A stretch of 44,810 nucleotides of DNA from Gonium pectorale (taxonomy: Eukaryota; Chlorophyta; Chlorophyceae; Chlamydomonadales; Volvocaceae): positions 1,978,403 through 2,023,212 of the forward strand of contig LSYV01000004.1 in assembly GCA_001584585.1 (NCBI GenBank), read 5' to 3'. A program made the translations under genes and the position numbers. This document shows positions 22,538 to 34,091 of this stretch, in pieces. The notes below the pieces were generated by a model. That model was not told the DNA's origin. It worked only from the letters and a program-made list of their open reading frames with translations, and did no database searches. The first letter of the stretch is position 1, and every line of letters starts with the position of its first letter.

Positions 22538-24789
22538 GGGCGTGCTGCCGGGCGGCGGCGCGTACGGCGGACCGTGCGACGGCGGCGCTGGCCCGGCCGT
22601 CGCCGCTGCGGCCGCCGGGCGGGCTGGGTGGTTGGGGTAGCGTTTGGGTGGGTTGCGCACATAGACAGATAGTACGTGCGTGTCTATCTCGAACGAGCTG
22701 CCGCTCGTATCGTCTCGAATGATTGAGTGTCCGGGCAATGCTGCACCCACTCGCACACTCCGTGCTCGCTCGGAACGAGGTGTGCACAACAGCGATCAAG
22801 TACCCTTGCTTGCACACACGCGTGCCACAACAAAGGAGTGACATGCTCCATGACCACTTAACCCTCGGTCTTATATATGGAGTATTACTGCCTCTGGGTA
22901 CGGTCTGCGTGGAGTCGTAGTCTGCGGTAACGCAGATGGACGCCAGATGTGAGCGATTGTGCTGAGGGAGGCGCGCTTCTCAATCTAGCACAGCGGTAAT
23001 ATTTGCCGTGTTTGCAAATCACACTTCGCACTGGGCTTTGGCAACGTTCATTCCCGTAAAGACTGATATGGCACATGTAGGCGGAAGCGTGCTTGGGCGT
23101 GGGGCGGCATCTCGAAAGTAAAATGCTAGTGGGGGGCTGGGAACTAGCTAAGTGGCGGCTCCATACGTATCCTTGGCACTACTTGTCGCCGGATCATTTG
23201 GATTCTCACGCATTGCAGGCCACGGCGTGAGGCGCGTTCTTTGATTAGGCCGCCGTGTCTATCTGCTGCCCTGCCTGTCTGTGATCGGGTACGATTCACT
23301 GCTATTCTTGGCATTCTTGGCTCTATGCGCATTTTCAACCAAAATCCACAATGCGGAAGACATCCGAGCGGCAGCAGAGCCTGCAATGGCGAATGATGTT
23401 TGCAGCTGCTAGACCAGTTTGCACGGTCGGTGTCGTAGGGCTTGTTTGTTGCTGAATTAAATGTGGACCATGCTCCCTTAAGACGGGGCTTCGTTCATAG
23501 CACGCACGGCCCTCAGGGACTCACCGGTGGTTCGACAGCAGAGCGACGTACAGCGGGCGGCTCGGCCCATGCATGTTGACGCTGCTAGTGGGGCTTATCA
23601 TCCCAGCAGCCCTGCGGAACCAGACTCCAATAGTGAGCGGGACATATGGGCGGGGCGCATTATCTATTTGTGCATGGTGTTACTTGCATGCAAGATGCCC
23701 CAAAGTTTGGAGGCTCCTGAGCTTCTAGCAAGCGAGGTAGAGGATGCGTGAGCGTGATTCTTGGGTTGTCCTTTGGCGGCTCAGGTGGCGCGTGCTGTCT
23801 GCCGGGCTGCCGACCCTCGCTCATAGCTGTGTGTCGTCGTTTTTGTGGGCGGGCGTCAATCGGTTCGGTCGGCCAGCGTTAGCCGGCATAGCCTTTTCCT
23901 TTAAAACCTATAAGGTGTCTGAGTGGCTCTCGACGGCCCCTAACTACCTAGCTATGTATGTACGCACGGCTTTTTTTGGTTACAGGCGGAGAGGCGAGAA
24001 ATGAAGGTGTAAGACATCGGGAGGGACAGACACACGCATGTGGGTTGGGGCCGCTCCGACAGGGCCTCACCCGCATGCCTACCCAGTGCGCGTGGGACAC
24101 GGCCATGCGGCGGTGGATACGGGTGAAGCGTGGCGGTGGTGGTGGTGTGGTGGGCCGTGGCTGCCCAAGCCTCCAAGGTCCCGGCGGCAGTCCCCGGCTG
24201 CCCTTGCTTAGCTTCACGAATCACCTCCGCTTCTTTGCGAAAGGCACACAGATGGGTGCATTGTAGCGACGTGGTCTCAAACCCGTCTTTACTCGGAGAT
24301 GGGCCGCCAGCCGGACTCGCCCCAACTCTATTGCCGGCAACCAGGCAATATGGCGCTCGTTCGTAGCCTGTCACGAACGGTCCGCCCCCGCGTCTTCACG
24401 GCCTTCCTTTAGGCTCCGTGCTTCCCCCGCTTTATTGCTCACTCTTCTGCCCGCTGGTCACCCCTCGCTGCAGCGAGTGGCTTCTCTGCCATCGGCCCAT
24501 GGGTCGCAGCCGGCCGGTAGACTTAACCTAGCAGCGTGTTTTATGACTGAAATGTATCCACGTGCTTATTGACTTAGCAATTCTAACAGCTCTCTCTCTG
24601 CCTCGTATGGATGATTTCTCCCGTGCACTTCTGTTGCACGCCCAGCCTGACTTCCTGCTTATTTGCCTTATGTCAGAGTGCCCTGATATCGCTTGCACGC
24701 TGTAATCGCGGGTTTCATTTCGCGCCTCGTCTCACCTCAACACACCGCTTGCAACAACTCGTCCTATCGCCTGCCGTGATCACAAGCAT
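22538..24789. other. Intergenic region upstream of DGAT1, no gene recognised
   Basis: Mixed composition, short open frames only. It holds the inverted copy (23978-24001) of the 24-base motif at 1763-1786. A TGTAA at 24705-24709 could be a polyadenylation signal, but no gene upstream of it could be built. The stretch next to 24790 should contain the DGAT1 promoter; no clear TATA box is visible. Confidence 0.4.
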
Positions 24790-27700
24790 ATGGTAGGGAT
24801 TCCTTTCTTGGGAAGAGCAGGGAGGCGAGGGCGGACCGACGAGGACCGGAGCGAGCTCGAGCGCCTTCACAAGGAGTTGGAGCAGCTTAGGGCAGCAAAT
24901 GAGCAGCTTAAGGAGCAGGTGCGTGACTACGTGACTTCTCGAGGTCGTGTCACCTGTTCGGCTTGTTGGGTGTTGCTGCGAGAGCCCCGACATGGCCTGG
25001 GCTGCAGCCAGCGCCGGCGAGCTGCAGCGCCCGTTTTCGACCAAACTATGCTCAAGCTGCCCTCCCTCGTTCGGCACGTGCGTGACCACTGCATAGCCTG
25101 TAACGCTCGCGCTGTTGGATTGCGCTGCCCCACTGCCCGAGTGACTATCACCCGCGCCCACATGGAGCAATGGGCGCATAGGAGCGGTCACGACGCCACT
25201 GGCATAGTCGGGACGGCCCGTCTTCCGTCTCCCGGCCCCCGTCTCCCCCGGCTCCCCCGGCTGCCCCGGCTCCCGGCCCCCGGCCTCCGGCCTCCGGCCC
25301 CATCCCCCATCCAGCTCTCCTTGCCCCTTTGCATCCGTCAAGGGGCAAGTCAGGGTGGAAAGCGGCGCCCTACACGTCATTGGGCAAACGAGCGCTGCTG
25401 TTCACCCCCTGTCGCTGGGCCTCTTAAAAACCGTACTCCAGCTGTCCGCCCGCCCGCTGCCGCTCCCTGGACACACCTGCCACGTGCTCAGGCAGTAGGG
25501 CGGAGGCCGTCCATGCCCCTCGCCCCTCGCCCATCCCCACCACCCCGCCCTCCACCTGCCCCGTTCACACCAGCCCGCGCTTACGCTCGTCGTATGCGTT
25601 GTTCCTTTTCAACACCAGCCCGCCCCCCTCTCTGACCCCCCAGCTCACGCCCCGCCCGCTCCGTGCACCCAGCCCAGTGCCAGCACACACGAAACACGTG
25701 GGGGGCACCTGTGCCGCGGCCTCTCGGCTACCGCTGCCCGCCCGGCGCACCCCTCCAGAGTCGTGCACGCGGTGTCCTTCGGCCCAACCACGCCATCAAA
25801 CCCACGCCACGACCCCCTCCCCCTCAGAACGTAGCCTCCCTCGCTTCACGCCACCAATCACCCCCGCCGTTTAGCCTCTTTTCCCGTCTGCCAACCCTAC
25901 CTCCATCCCCCACGGTGACCCTCCTCCTCCCCCTTCCCAGCTCTCCGCCCGCTCCGTGCACCTGGGCGAGTACCTGTACAAGTGGAAGACGGTGGCGCTG
26001 CCGCTGTTGGGCTCCGAGTGGGAGCTGCGGTACCTGGTGCTCTCCGGAACCAACCTGTCGTACTACCGCAGCGCGCGCGACACGGCCTTCTCGCCGCGGG
26101 AGGAGATCAGCGTGCTGGTGCGTGCACGTCGTGGGTGTCTGTTTTATGTGTGTATGTGTGTGCGTGTGTGTGCGGGAGTGAGGTGGGGGGGCGATGGCGG
26201 GGGCGGGCCGGGAGGGGCGGGAGTGCGTGGGGGGTTGGTGGTGGGCCGGGCGCACGTGCCCGAGTGGGGGAGGGCCCGGGAGTGCTTGCAGCGGGCGTGG
26301 GCGTGGGGGCGGGGTGGGCGGTGGTGTGGAGGAGGGTTGAGGCGGGGCAGGCAGGCGTGCTGGATCCAAGCAGTAGGGGGTGATGGGAATCGCGGGTGTA
26401 GCGGTGGGCGGTGGGTCGCTGTGTCCTCACCCCGTCCCCGCCTCTCCCTGCACCCGCACATCCGCCCCTGTCCCCTCCCCGGCCGGTCCTCAGAGCTGCT
26501 TCGTGTCGTGGGAGGGCCTCCGCTCGGGCCGCTACTGGACCTTCTCCGTCAGCGACTGCGGCGGGGCGCTGCTGGTGCGGCTGGCGGCGCTGAGCCGCGA
26601 CGCGGCGGAGCGCTGGCTGGCGGCGCTGGAGGCGGCGGGGTGCGCCCGCGACGACAGCCTGGTGGCGCCTGCGGGGCCCAAGGTGCGCTGTGCTGTGCTG
26701 TGCTGTGCTGTGCTGCGGTGCAAGGGGGAGAGTCCCTTTGTCATTGCCAAGCGGGCCCGCAAAGCATAGGCACAACAGCCACCCTCGCGCCACACCTCCC
26801 GCGTATCCTGGGTCCTTTCCGTGGCTCCTCCTGCCTTCCGCCGCTGTGTCCCCTGCCGTCACTGCCGTGGGCCGCTACCGCTGTCTGCTGGCGCTGCCGT
26901 GGGCCGTCACCTGCCGTCGGCCGTCGTGCCGCTAACGCTGAGACTCTGCAGCTACCTTCCACCATCCACTGCCGTCGGCAACGTGCTCCTGCCTCTGAAC
27001 CTGCCCTTTGGCGCTGCTGTGGCGGCTGGGCGGCTGTCCTCGATCCCCTGGCTGATCCTCTGGCCTCCCTGCGCTGGTGCCTGCGTCGGCCGGCTGACCC
27101 CTCCCGCCAGCTCCCGCCAGCTCTGTAGCTGGATGCTCCGTTGTCTCTAAACATCCATGTGCCTTCGACCCCCCTGCCCTCCTGCGGTCATAGCTCAGCT
27201 TGCCCACGGACTGAGGGGCCCCCTTCCCGCCCGCTGCCCGCCCGCTGCAGGGCTCCCGTGAGTCGCGCACCCCCAGCAGCCGGGACGTGAGGGACCTCGC
27301 ACGGAGCCTCTCCGCGCCCGCGCCGCTGCCGCCGGGCCGGGCGGCGGCCGCGGCGGCCGCAGCGGCGGCGGCGGCTGCCCAGCCGCCCGAGCGACAGGCA
27401 GGCGCCCGCCGGCGGCGCCAGGAGGTACGTACGAGTATGCATCGCCGCCGTACCGTTCACTGCCGTAGCACAGGGGCTCCTGTAAGCGTGCTGTGTATTG
27501 CCATGACTGAGGCTGCTGCTGGTATGTTTGCCTGTGAGGCATTTTCCTCGCGCCGCGGAGACCGCACCACGGAGACGGGGGCCCGAACGCGTGGCGCCGC
27601 TCTCCGCTTGCCGGAGCCAGCGACCACCCGGCGAGGAGGCGAGGCGAGCCGAGGCGGGGATCCGCTGCGCACAGCGCCGCACGGCCCTACAAGGCACACC

Positions 27701-30700
27701 CGATCCCTACGCCTTAAACCCTATACCTGACCCCTACACCTTACCTTCTCCCTCCCGCTGTTGCAAATCAGCGGCAACCGCTCCAGGCGCTGAGGCTGGC
27801 GGAGGAGGGCGACGGCTCGTCCGGGTCCGGGGCGACTGGGTCCGACTCGGGCACCTCGGGGGCGGCACTGGCCAGGGCGCCCTCGGGCCCGCCGGCAGGT
27901 ACGCGTGTGGGAGTTGACCCACGGGTCTGTCGCTGGCTCACCACTCCGGCCCTCATCAATTCGAGCACCTAGATCTATCTAGTGCCGTGTGCCGTCTGCT
28001 TCTGAACCGGTTGTTTAGGTGTCTTAGGTGTCTGGGAAGAGGCTAACGAACTGATTGCGCGAACGGTGAACCGCAACACGCCACACCTCACGCGCCTCTC
28101 TCCAACCCCCCTCTCTTACCCTCCTCCTCGCACCCTCCCCGTCGCCTCTGTCACCCCCAAGGCCGCAGCTCCGCCGCCACGCCGTCCTCGCCCTCCGCCG
28201 CCCCCGCCGGCGCCGCCCCTCCTCCCTCCAGCCCCTCGCCCGCCGCCAGCAGCGCCGTCGCCGTCTCCGCCTCCGCAGCCACCGCCTTCGCCTCCACCTC
28301 CACCGCCTCCGCGGCCCCTCCGGCGGCGCCGGCGCGTCGCTCGCTGGGCAGCCGCCCGGGGGCCGGCCACGGCCACGGCCACGGCCCCGAGCGCGGCCCC
28401 ATGCGTGGCTCCACGCCCGTCCACACGTCCTCCCGCTTCAGCCTGCTGTCCAGCGAGCGCGTGTGGCACGAGAAGCACACGGGGCTGTACAACCTGGCCC
28501 TCATCATCCTGGTGCTGACCAACTTCAGGTCGGTCGGTGCGCGTGTGCTCGTGTTGCGCGCGTAGCGCGCTGCGCTGTGCCGCTCTAGACCTGTTGTGCC
28601 ACAATCCACCCACGGCCGCACAGGCTTTGACGCGTGCCTGTAACCTGTAACCTATGTATCCTCTGCCGCCCTTGAGAGGGTCGCGTGGATTGAGGGAGGG
28701 CGCGCAGACGTCGTGCGCAAAGCATCGTCACAAAGCAGGCTTTGACGTGTACTTGTGATCTGTAACCTGGAACATTTGCCGCTCTTGATTCGTTCCTGTG
28801 AGTTGGGGCCGCGGGCATCGTGCGCAAAGCATCGTCACACGGCAGGCCCGGCGAGGCAGCCCAGAAGCAAGAAAGCACGCCAGCCGGACCCGGACCCAGA
28901 TCCCAAAGAACCTCAATGCTGGAGGCTGGAGGCGCTGGCCGCCGCAACCAGCTCATTCGTCATTCCTGTGCAGGCTGGAAAACCCAAACACCCTAAAACC
29001 CTCCCGTCCGCAGGCTGGCGTTGGAGAACGCGCTCAAGTACGGCTGGCGGCTGAACCCGGTGCGCCTGGCCGCCGACATGCTGGCGGGGCGGGGCGGCGG
29101 CCCGGGCGGCGTGGGCGGCGGCCTGGTCAACGTGCCGCTGGTGTGCTGCTACCCCTGCCTGCTGGCGGCGTCGCTGCTGTCGCTGGGCATCGAGCGGGCC
29201 GGGCACGCGCTGCTCGAGTCGGAGCTGAGGGTGAGGGGGGGGGACCCGGGGGAGGGGTCAAGGGGGGCCGGGGGAGAGGACAGGTGTGTGTTCTATATGA
29301 TCTAGAAGATCTATGCGTGACAGTGTGAGAGTGTGAGAGTGTGAAGTAGGCAAGCGTGCGGAAAAAACATCCTAGCCGGCAGCCCATGTGCCCAACAAAG
29401 TAACCCCGGCGCTAGGAACTTAACGCTAGAAGCTGGGCTGGGCTTTGATAGTTGCTCTGAGCTGAGCTGCCTTCCAGGTGTGTGTGGGGGGGGCTGCAGC
29501 AATCAGCGCGCGTGTGGGATGTGGGGCAGGGGCTGGGGGCATGGTGCTTTCCGGTGGGGCGGGCGGGCGGCGGCAGGACGCAGGGGGCTGGGGGTTAGTG
29601 GTATGCGGCGGCGGCAGCGGGCCGGCGGGTCGCTCTTGCCCTTCATATCGCGTCCCGTGCCGCCCACGCCTGGCGCGCCTCCGGCTTCTCCCCGCTGAGA
29701 ACACCTTCCAACCCCATGGCCCCACCCCACCCCACTCCGTCCCACGACCACGGCGCCACCGCACCGCAGCTGCGCGAGACGCTCTCCAAGCGCCGCGACC
29801 TGAGCGAGGCCGCCGCCGCCGCCGCGCTGGCGTCCCGCGCCCGCGCGCACGAGTGGCTGCTGTTCCTGCTCAACGTCGCCACCACCTGCACCGTCATCGG
29901 ACTGCCCTGGGCGGTCATCAGCCTCACGAGGGTGCGTGTCCTGCGGGGGCGGGGGGGGGGGAGAGGGTTGGAAGGCATTCTCAGTGAGAAGCCCTGGGGC
30001 GCATACAGGCCCCGACCGTTAAAAACTGCGGGGGGAAGGCTGGACTCGGTGGGCGTGTGTGCGTGTGTGCGCCCCGGGGTTGGGCATGTCAGTGTGCCCC
30101 GGGTTGGGCGCGTGTGTTGTGTGTGTGCGTGCGCCCCGGGGCGATGGGTGGGCGTATGTGCGTGTACGTGTCTCGGGATGTGCGCACGTGTTTTGGAGAT
30201 GCAAACGGCGTGCCGGAACATTTCCCTGGAGGGCGTGGACGTGTGTGGGCTCCCGGGGGGGGGGCGGGGGGCATACCCAGCAACCCAGGGCCCGCATCGG
30301 CCTCTCGACCCCCCACCGAAACCCACCCCACCCCCAACTCGCCCAGCTCGTCGTTGTTCATTTTCTCCTTTCCCTTCAACCCCACCCCCAACACACACAC
30401 ATATGCGTCGTTCCAGTTCAACACATACCTCATCCACGCCCACGCCCCGTCCTCCCCTCGGGCAGGCCGAGCCGGTGTCCGGCGGCATCCTGATCACGCT
30501 GTCCATGGTGCTGTGGATGAAGCTGGTGTCGTACCACCACTGCTGCTTCGACCTGCGCGCGGCGCGGCGCTGCGGCGAGGTGCGGCCGGGCGAGCGGGGC
30601 TGCCCCGACACGCCCGCCGAGGACTGGGGCCCGCTGGCCAGGTGCGCGGGGCTGGGCAGGGTGGCGGTCAGGCGGTTCGGTGGTGGTTGGGTGGCGTATG

Positions 30701-33496
30701 GCGTGGCTGGCGGCGTATGCGACGTCGGGGGACATTCCCGGGGCGCGCTAGCAAGCTGCGTGCTTGGTGCTTGGTGTTTGATGACGAGGCGCTAACAATG
30801 AGATTCGTTTGCCAGTGCCCTACCGTAACGCGCCCGCCGGGTTTGCGCTGTGTGCGGCAGCCGGTCCAGTCACCCCAGTGGTGCCGGTGGTGCCAGGCCA
30901 GGTGCGCGGCAACCGCCGGCCGCCGTTTTGGCGCTCCGCTCGGGTCTGCTCCTGCCGTGTGTTGCGCCCGCGCCCCCCGCCCCATCGCCCCATTGCCCCA
31001 CCCACCCTCACCCTCCGCCCCACGGCCCGCAGGTACCCGGAGAACCTCACGCTCCGGAACCTGCTGTACTTCCTGGCCGTACCCACCCTCACCTACCAGG
31101 TACGGCATGGTGCACGGTCCATGGATGGGAGGGTGGCATGCGCACCTGGGCGCAGTCCTTGACCGAGTGTGTCGTGTGCATCCCCATCACGGCCTGGACG
31201 TGCTCCCCACCGCCACCACCACCACCACCGCCACCACCACCACATCAGAGCACCAGCACCCCGCCAGTGATACTCGGATCATCGTCACCACGATACGGCA
31301 CCAGCCCTGGCCCTTCCCCTCACACCCTACCCTCACCCCTTATCCCACCCCCACCCCCCCAACCCAACTCGAACCCCCCAAACCCGCCTCCACCCCCGTT
31401 ACCAGGTCAACTTCCCGCGCTCCCGCTCCCTGCGCGGCCGCTGGCTGCTCCGCCGCTGCTTCGAGCTGGCCATCACGCTCACCGCCATGGCCATCCTGGT
31501 GGGGCAGTACATACAGCCCACCGTGTCCAACTCGTTGGCGCCGCTGCGCCAGGTGCGGCCGGCGGGGGCGGCCGGGATGCGCACAGGGTGGGCCGAGGAC
31601 GGTCGGAGGCAGAGGGGGGGGGGAGGTGCTCGTTGCTCGGGTCGAACGGGGGTCGAGTGACGGGGACCCAGGCCACCGTAGCGACACCGGTACGCCGGCG
31701 CAGTACCGGTATGCCCGTGTGGCCGTCGGCTGCCAAAAGCCGGCTGTCGGCTGGCCGAGCCGCCTGCTCCTGCGGGGCTTGGGATCCGGGCGGGCGAGGG
31801 GGCACCACGGGGGGGAAAGGGCACCGTGCAATCACCGACGGCGGTTCGCCACGCTACCGCCCAGGCTCCCTTCGTCCCCACAACCCCCTTTCCCCGCCTC
31901 CCCTTCGTCCCCCGCCATCCGTCCCCCGTCCCCCGCCGCCAATCATTCGCCGGCCCCAGATGGACCTCCCCCGAGTGGCCGAGCGCGTGCTCAAGCTGGC
32001 GCTGCCCTCCACCTACGCCTGGCTGCTGGGATTCTACGGCCTCTTCCACCTGTGGCTAAATGTGCTGGCCGAGCTGACGCAGTTCGGCGACCGGGAGTTC
32101 TACAAGGTGGGTGACAGACAGCCGGGGAGGGAGGCGGGTCCCCTGGGTGGGGGGGAGGGGCTCCCGGCGGCCAGGGGGGGACGGACCCGTGGCGCGGTGA
32201 AGCAAGAGCCGGCTCCACGCCCCTCCTCCTTTGCGTTGGGAGAAGCTAAACGCGCGCATTGCTGCCCAAAGGGCCCAGCGAGGGAGAAGACCCGTTGTGC
32301 GGAGCCGCGAGCCTGCTCTCCGGCGGCCCCAAACGTGCATGGTGAACACCGCCGCCAGGACTGCAACCACTGCCAACCCAACCTCTAGTTCGCCCCACCC
32401 CCCGGCCCTGTCTCAATGGCCCCCGGCATTCCTCCGCCTCCGCCTGGTCCGCGTCCCATCAGGACTGGTGGAACGCCTTCCACTCATCCGCTGCCCACCC
32501 CGAACCTGCCCGTGACCCACAAACGGCCCTCCGGTCGATTACCGCCTTCGAGCCCCCATCTTCATCACCCGCCCTGCCCCTTCACCCCGGCTCTGGCTCA
32601 ATGGCCACGTCCGGCAGGACTGGTGGAACGCCGGCACGGTGGGCGAGTACTGGAAGCTGTGGAACATGCCCGTGCACAAGTGGCTGCTGCGCCACGTGTA
32701 CTTCCCCGCCATCCGCGCCGGCACGCCGCGCTTCCACGCCGTGCTGCTCACCTTCTTCGTGTCGGCCGTCTTCCACGAGCTGGTGCTGGGGGTGCCGCTA
32801 CATCTGGTGCGGCTGTGGGCCTTCTGCGGCATCATGTTCCAGGTGGGTGGCGGTTGGCGGTTGGCGGTTGAGGGGTTGGCGGGGGTTGGGTGTTGGGGGA
32901 AGGAGGGGAGCACTTTGTGGCGGCTGTTTGATGACTGTTCGGTCCTCCACATGGCCTCCGTACATGGGGACTGTGTGTGTTTTGTACGGCTGGATCTGAT
33001 TCCGTGCCCGCGCCTGTGGTCCTGACCCCGCCCCGCAGGTCCCTCTCATCATGGCGACCGAGAAGCTGCAGAAGCGACTCAACCGCGCGGAGCTGGGTGC
33101 GTGGCGGGGGGGGGGGCTACGTGGCTGGGCGGATGCATGGGGCAGTAGTGATGCCCCTCGATGAGTGTCTTGCGACGAAAGGGGGGATGGCCCCAGTTAT
33201 TGGCGGATGGGTGGGAAGGTGGATGAGCCGTGCCCAAGTCGGTAGGGGGCCAGGGCCGCGTGTCGCAACTGGACGTGTGTGTGGGTTGGTGGGGAACGGG
33301 AGGCGGGCTCTCTCGCGAGCGACACGCGTGCTTGATGATGGCCCCGTGCACGTACCTCATCCACGACCCCAGCCCACAGCAGCCCCAACTCCAACAGTCC
33401 TCCCACCACACAAGCTCNNNNNNNNNNNNNNNNNNNNCGGCGGCGGTGGCAGCGGTCAACGGGACGATCGGAGCGGGTGCGAGCGCCCTCATCTAG
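24790..33496 (+). CDS. DGAT1: Diacylglycerol O-acyltransferase type 1 (MBOAT) with N-terminal coiled coil and PH domain
   Basis: Transfers an acyl group from acyl-CoA to diacylglycerol to make triacylglycerol in the ER membrane. Exons: 24790-24918, 25941-26117, 26494-26682, 27251-27424, 27772-27898, 28162-28528, 29014-29230, 29770-29931, 30466-30641, 31033-31099, 31406-31552, 31960-32106, 32618-32842, 33039-33096, then a part lost around the N gap and a tail ending at TAG 33494-33496. All joins agree in phase. Residues 1-43 form a Leu-heptad helix. Residues 44-165 are a PH domain ([28 protein letters not shown], closing WLAALEAAG). Residues 166-360 are Ala/Ser/Pro-rich. The MBOAT part starts near 366 ([19 protein letters not shown]), includes [20 protein letters not shown], the diagnostic FYKDWWN at about 691-697 and the catalytic His near 746 ([10 protein letters not shown]). 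A PH domain before DGAT1 is known in green algae. The first ATG is my choice; exon 1 has weaker codon bias. The last membrane span is not visible. Confidence 0.9.
24853..24918 (+). other. Leucine-zipper-like coiled coil encoded by DGAT1 exon 1
   Basis: Leu at residues 23, 26, 30, 33 and 40 with Asn at 37 follow exact 3-4 spacing. A single buried Asn at such a position is typical of two-stranded parallel coiled coils. It suggests the N-terminus helps DGAT1 self-associate. Confidence 0.6.
26683..26714 (+). repeat. (GTGCT)n short tandem repeat at a DGAT1 donor site
   Basis: Five to six GTGCT-type units directly follow the donor of the second PH exon. Intronic microsatellite. Confidence 0.7.
28621..28842 (+). 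repeat. Tandem duplication of about 110 bases in a DGAT1 intron
   Basis: Copy 1 is 28621-28735 and copy 2 is 28736-28842. Both begin CAGGCTTTGACG and end TCGTGCGCAAAGCATCGTCACA. The middles have diverged but both keep CTGTAACCT, a heptamer also found in the LINE tail at 10624-10647. Confidence 0.8.
32461..32477 (+). repeat. Decoy copy of the 3' splice site of the DWWN exon
   Basis: AGGACTGGTGGAACGCC occurs here and again at 32616-32632, where it is the real acceptor and exon start (AG|GACTGGTGGAACGCC, coding DWWNA). CTCAATGGCC also recurs before each (32412-32421 and 32597-32606). Use of this upstream acceptor would add 155 bases and shift the frame. Confidence 0.8.
33418..33437. other. Assembly gap (20 N) in the 3' part of DGAT1
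   Basis: Falls after the exon ending at 33096 and before the coding tail [18 protein letters not shown]. The exon(s) for the last membrane helix of MBOAT are not seen on either side, so the gap probably hides real sequence. Confidence 0.99.
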
Positions 33497-33499
33497 GAC

Positions 33500-34091
33500 A
33501 GCGCCGCCGCCGCCGCCGGCCGCTTCCCTCGCCGCCCTAGCGCGCTCCTGTGTCGCTGCCGCCAGCCTGGGCCGACGACCGATCCGTGGGTGTGGGAGTC
33601 TGTTGGCGCCTGCGGATTACCCCCCCGGGGATAGGAAGGCGGTCCAGGAGGCTGGCACTTTTCGTGACGGGCTGGAAGCTGCGGCGAAACTGGGCGCACT
33701 GGCCATCCCAGTGTCCGCGGGTAGTCTTGATCGGTGGGCGGCTCTAGGCGCCAACCTGACCGGCGGGCGCTTGGTGACGGGGTGCAGCTAGTTTCTGCAG
33801 GGCGCAGCGCTGTCGTGCAGCGCTGTTGCGGCCGTGCGGACGTACGTGGTGATCACGCGGCTGCGCGCGCGTGCTGCGGATGGGAAGGCGCGCGGTGTGT
33901 CGTACAAAGCCGAGCACGTGTGTGCCACGCTATGCGGCGCCGTGGCGGCTAGGCGTGCGGCCGTCGGACCGAACCACTCGCTGATGGGCCGTCCTCGCCT
34001 TTGGCCCCCGGGGCTGAAGGGAGTTCGGCGGCGTGCATCGTGCGGGATTTGCAGTTGGCACTTGTCTGCAGCCCGGGGGGAATCGGTCTAG
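33500..34091 (+). pseudogene. Coding relic with one in-frame TAG, downstream of DGAT1
   Basis: One frame runs from within the DGAT1 tail region to 34091 with a single TAG at 33789-33791. Before it is AVQEAGTFRDGLEAAAKLGA then LDRWAALGANLTGGRLVTG. After it is FLQGAALSCSAVAAVRTYVV then RARAADGKARGVSYKAEHVC. The peptide looks protein-like, but no family is recognised. It could be a decayed gene, a mobile-element fragment, or chance in DGAT1 3' UTR sequence. Confidence 0.35.

Noticed and set aside
21850..22662. 270-codon minus-strand open frame
   Set aside because: Arg/Pro/Ala-rich shadow of coding-like plus-strand sequence; it covers the last kinase exon in antisense.
31205..31250. CCA/CCG repeat that could be mistaken for a CRISPR or protein repeat
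   Set aside because: Simple trinucleotide run in a DGAT1 intron with no spacers.
30057..32388. Very long plus-strand frames in other phases within DGAT1
   Set aside because: They run through introns and simple repeats; the MBOAT motifs lie in a different phase with consistent splice sites.
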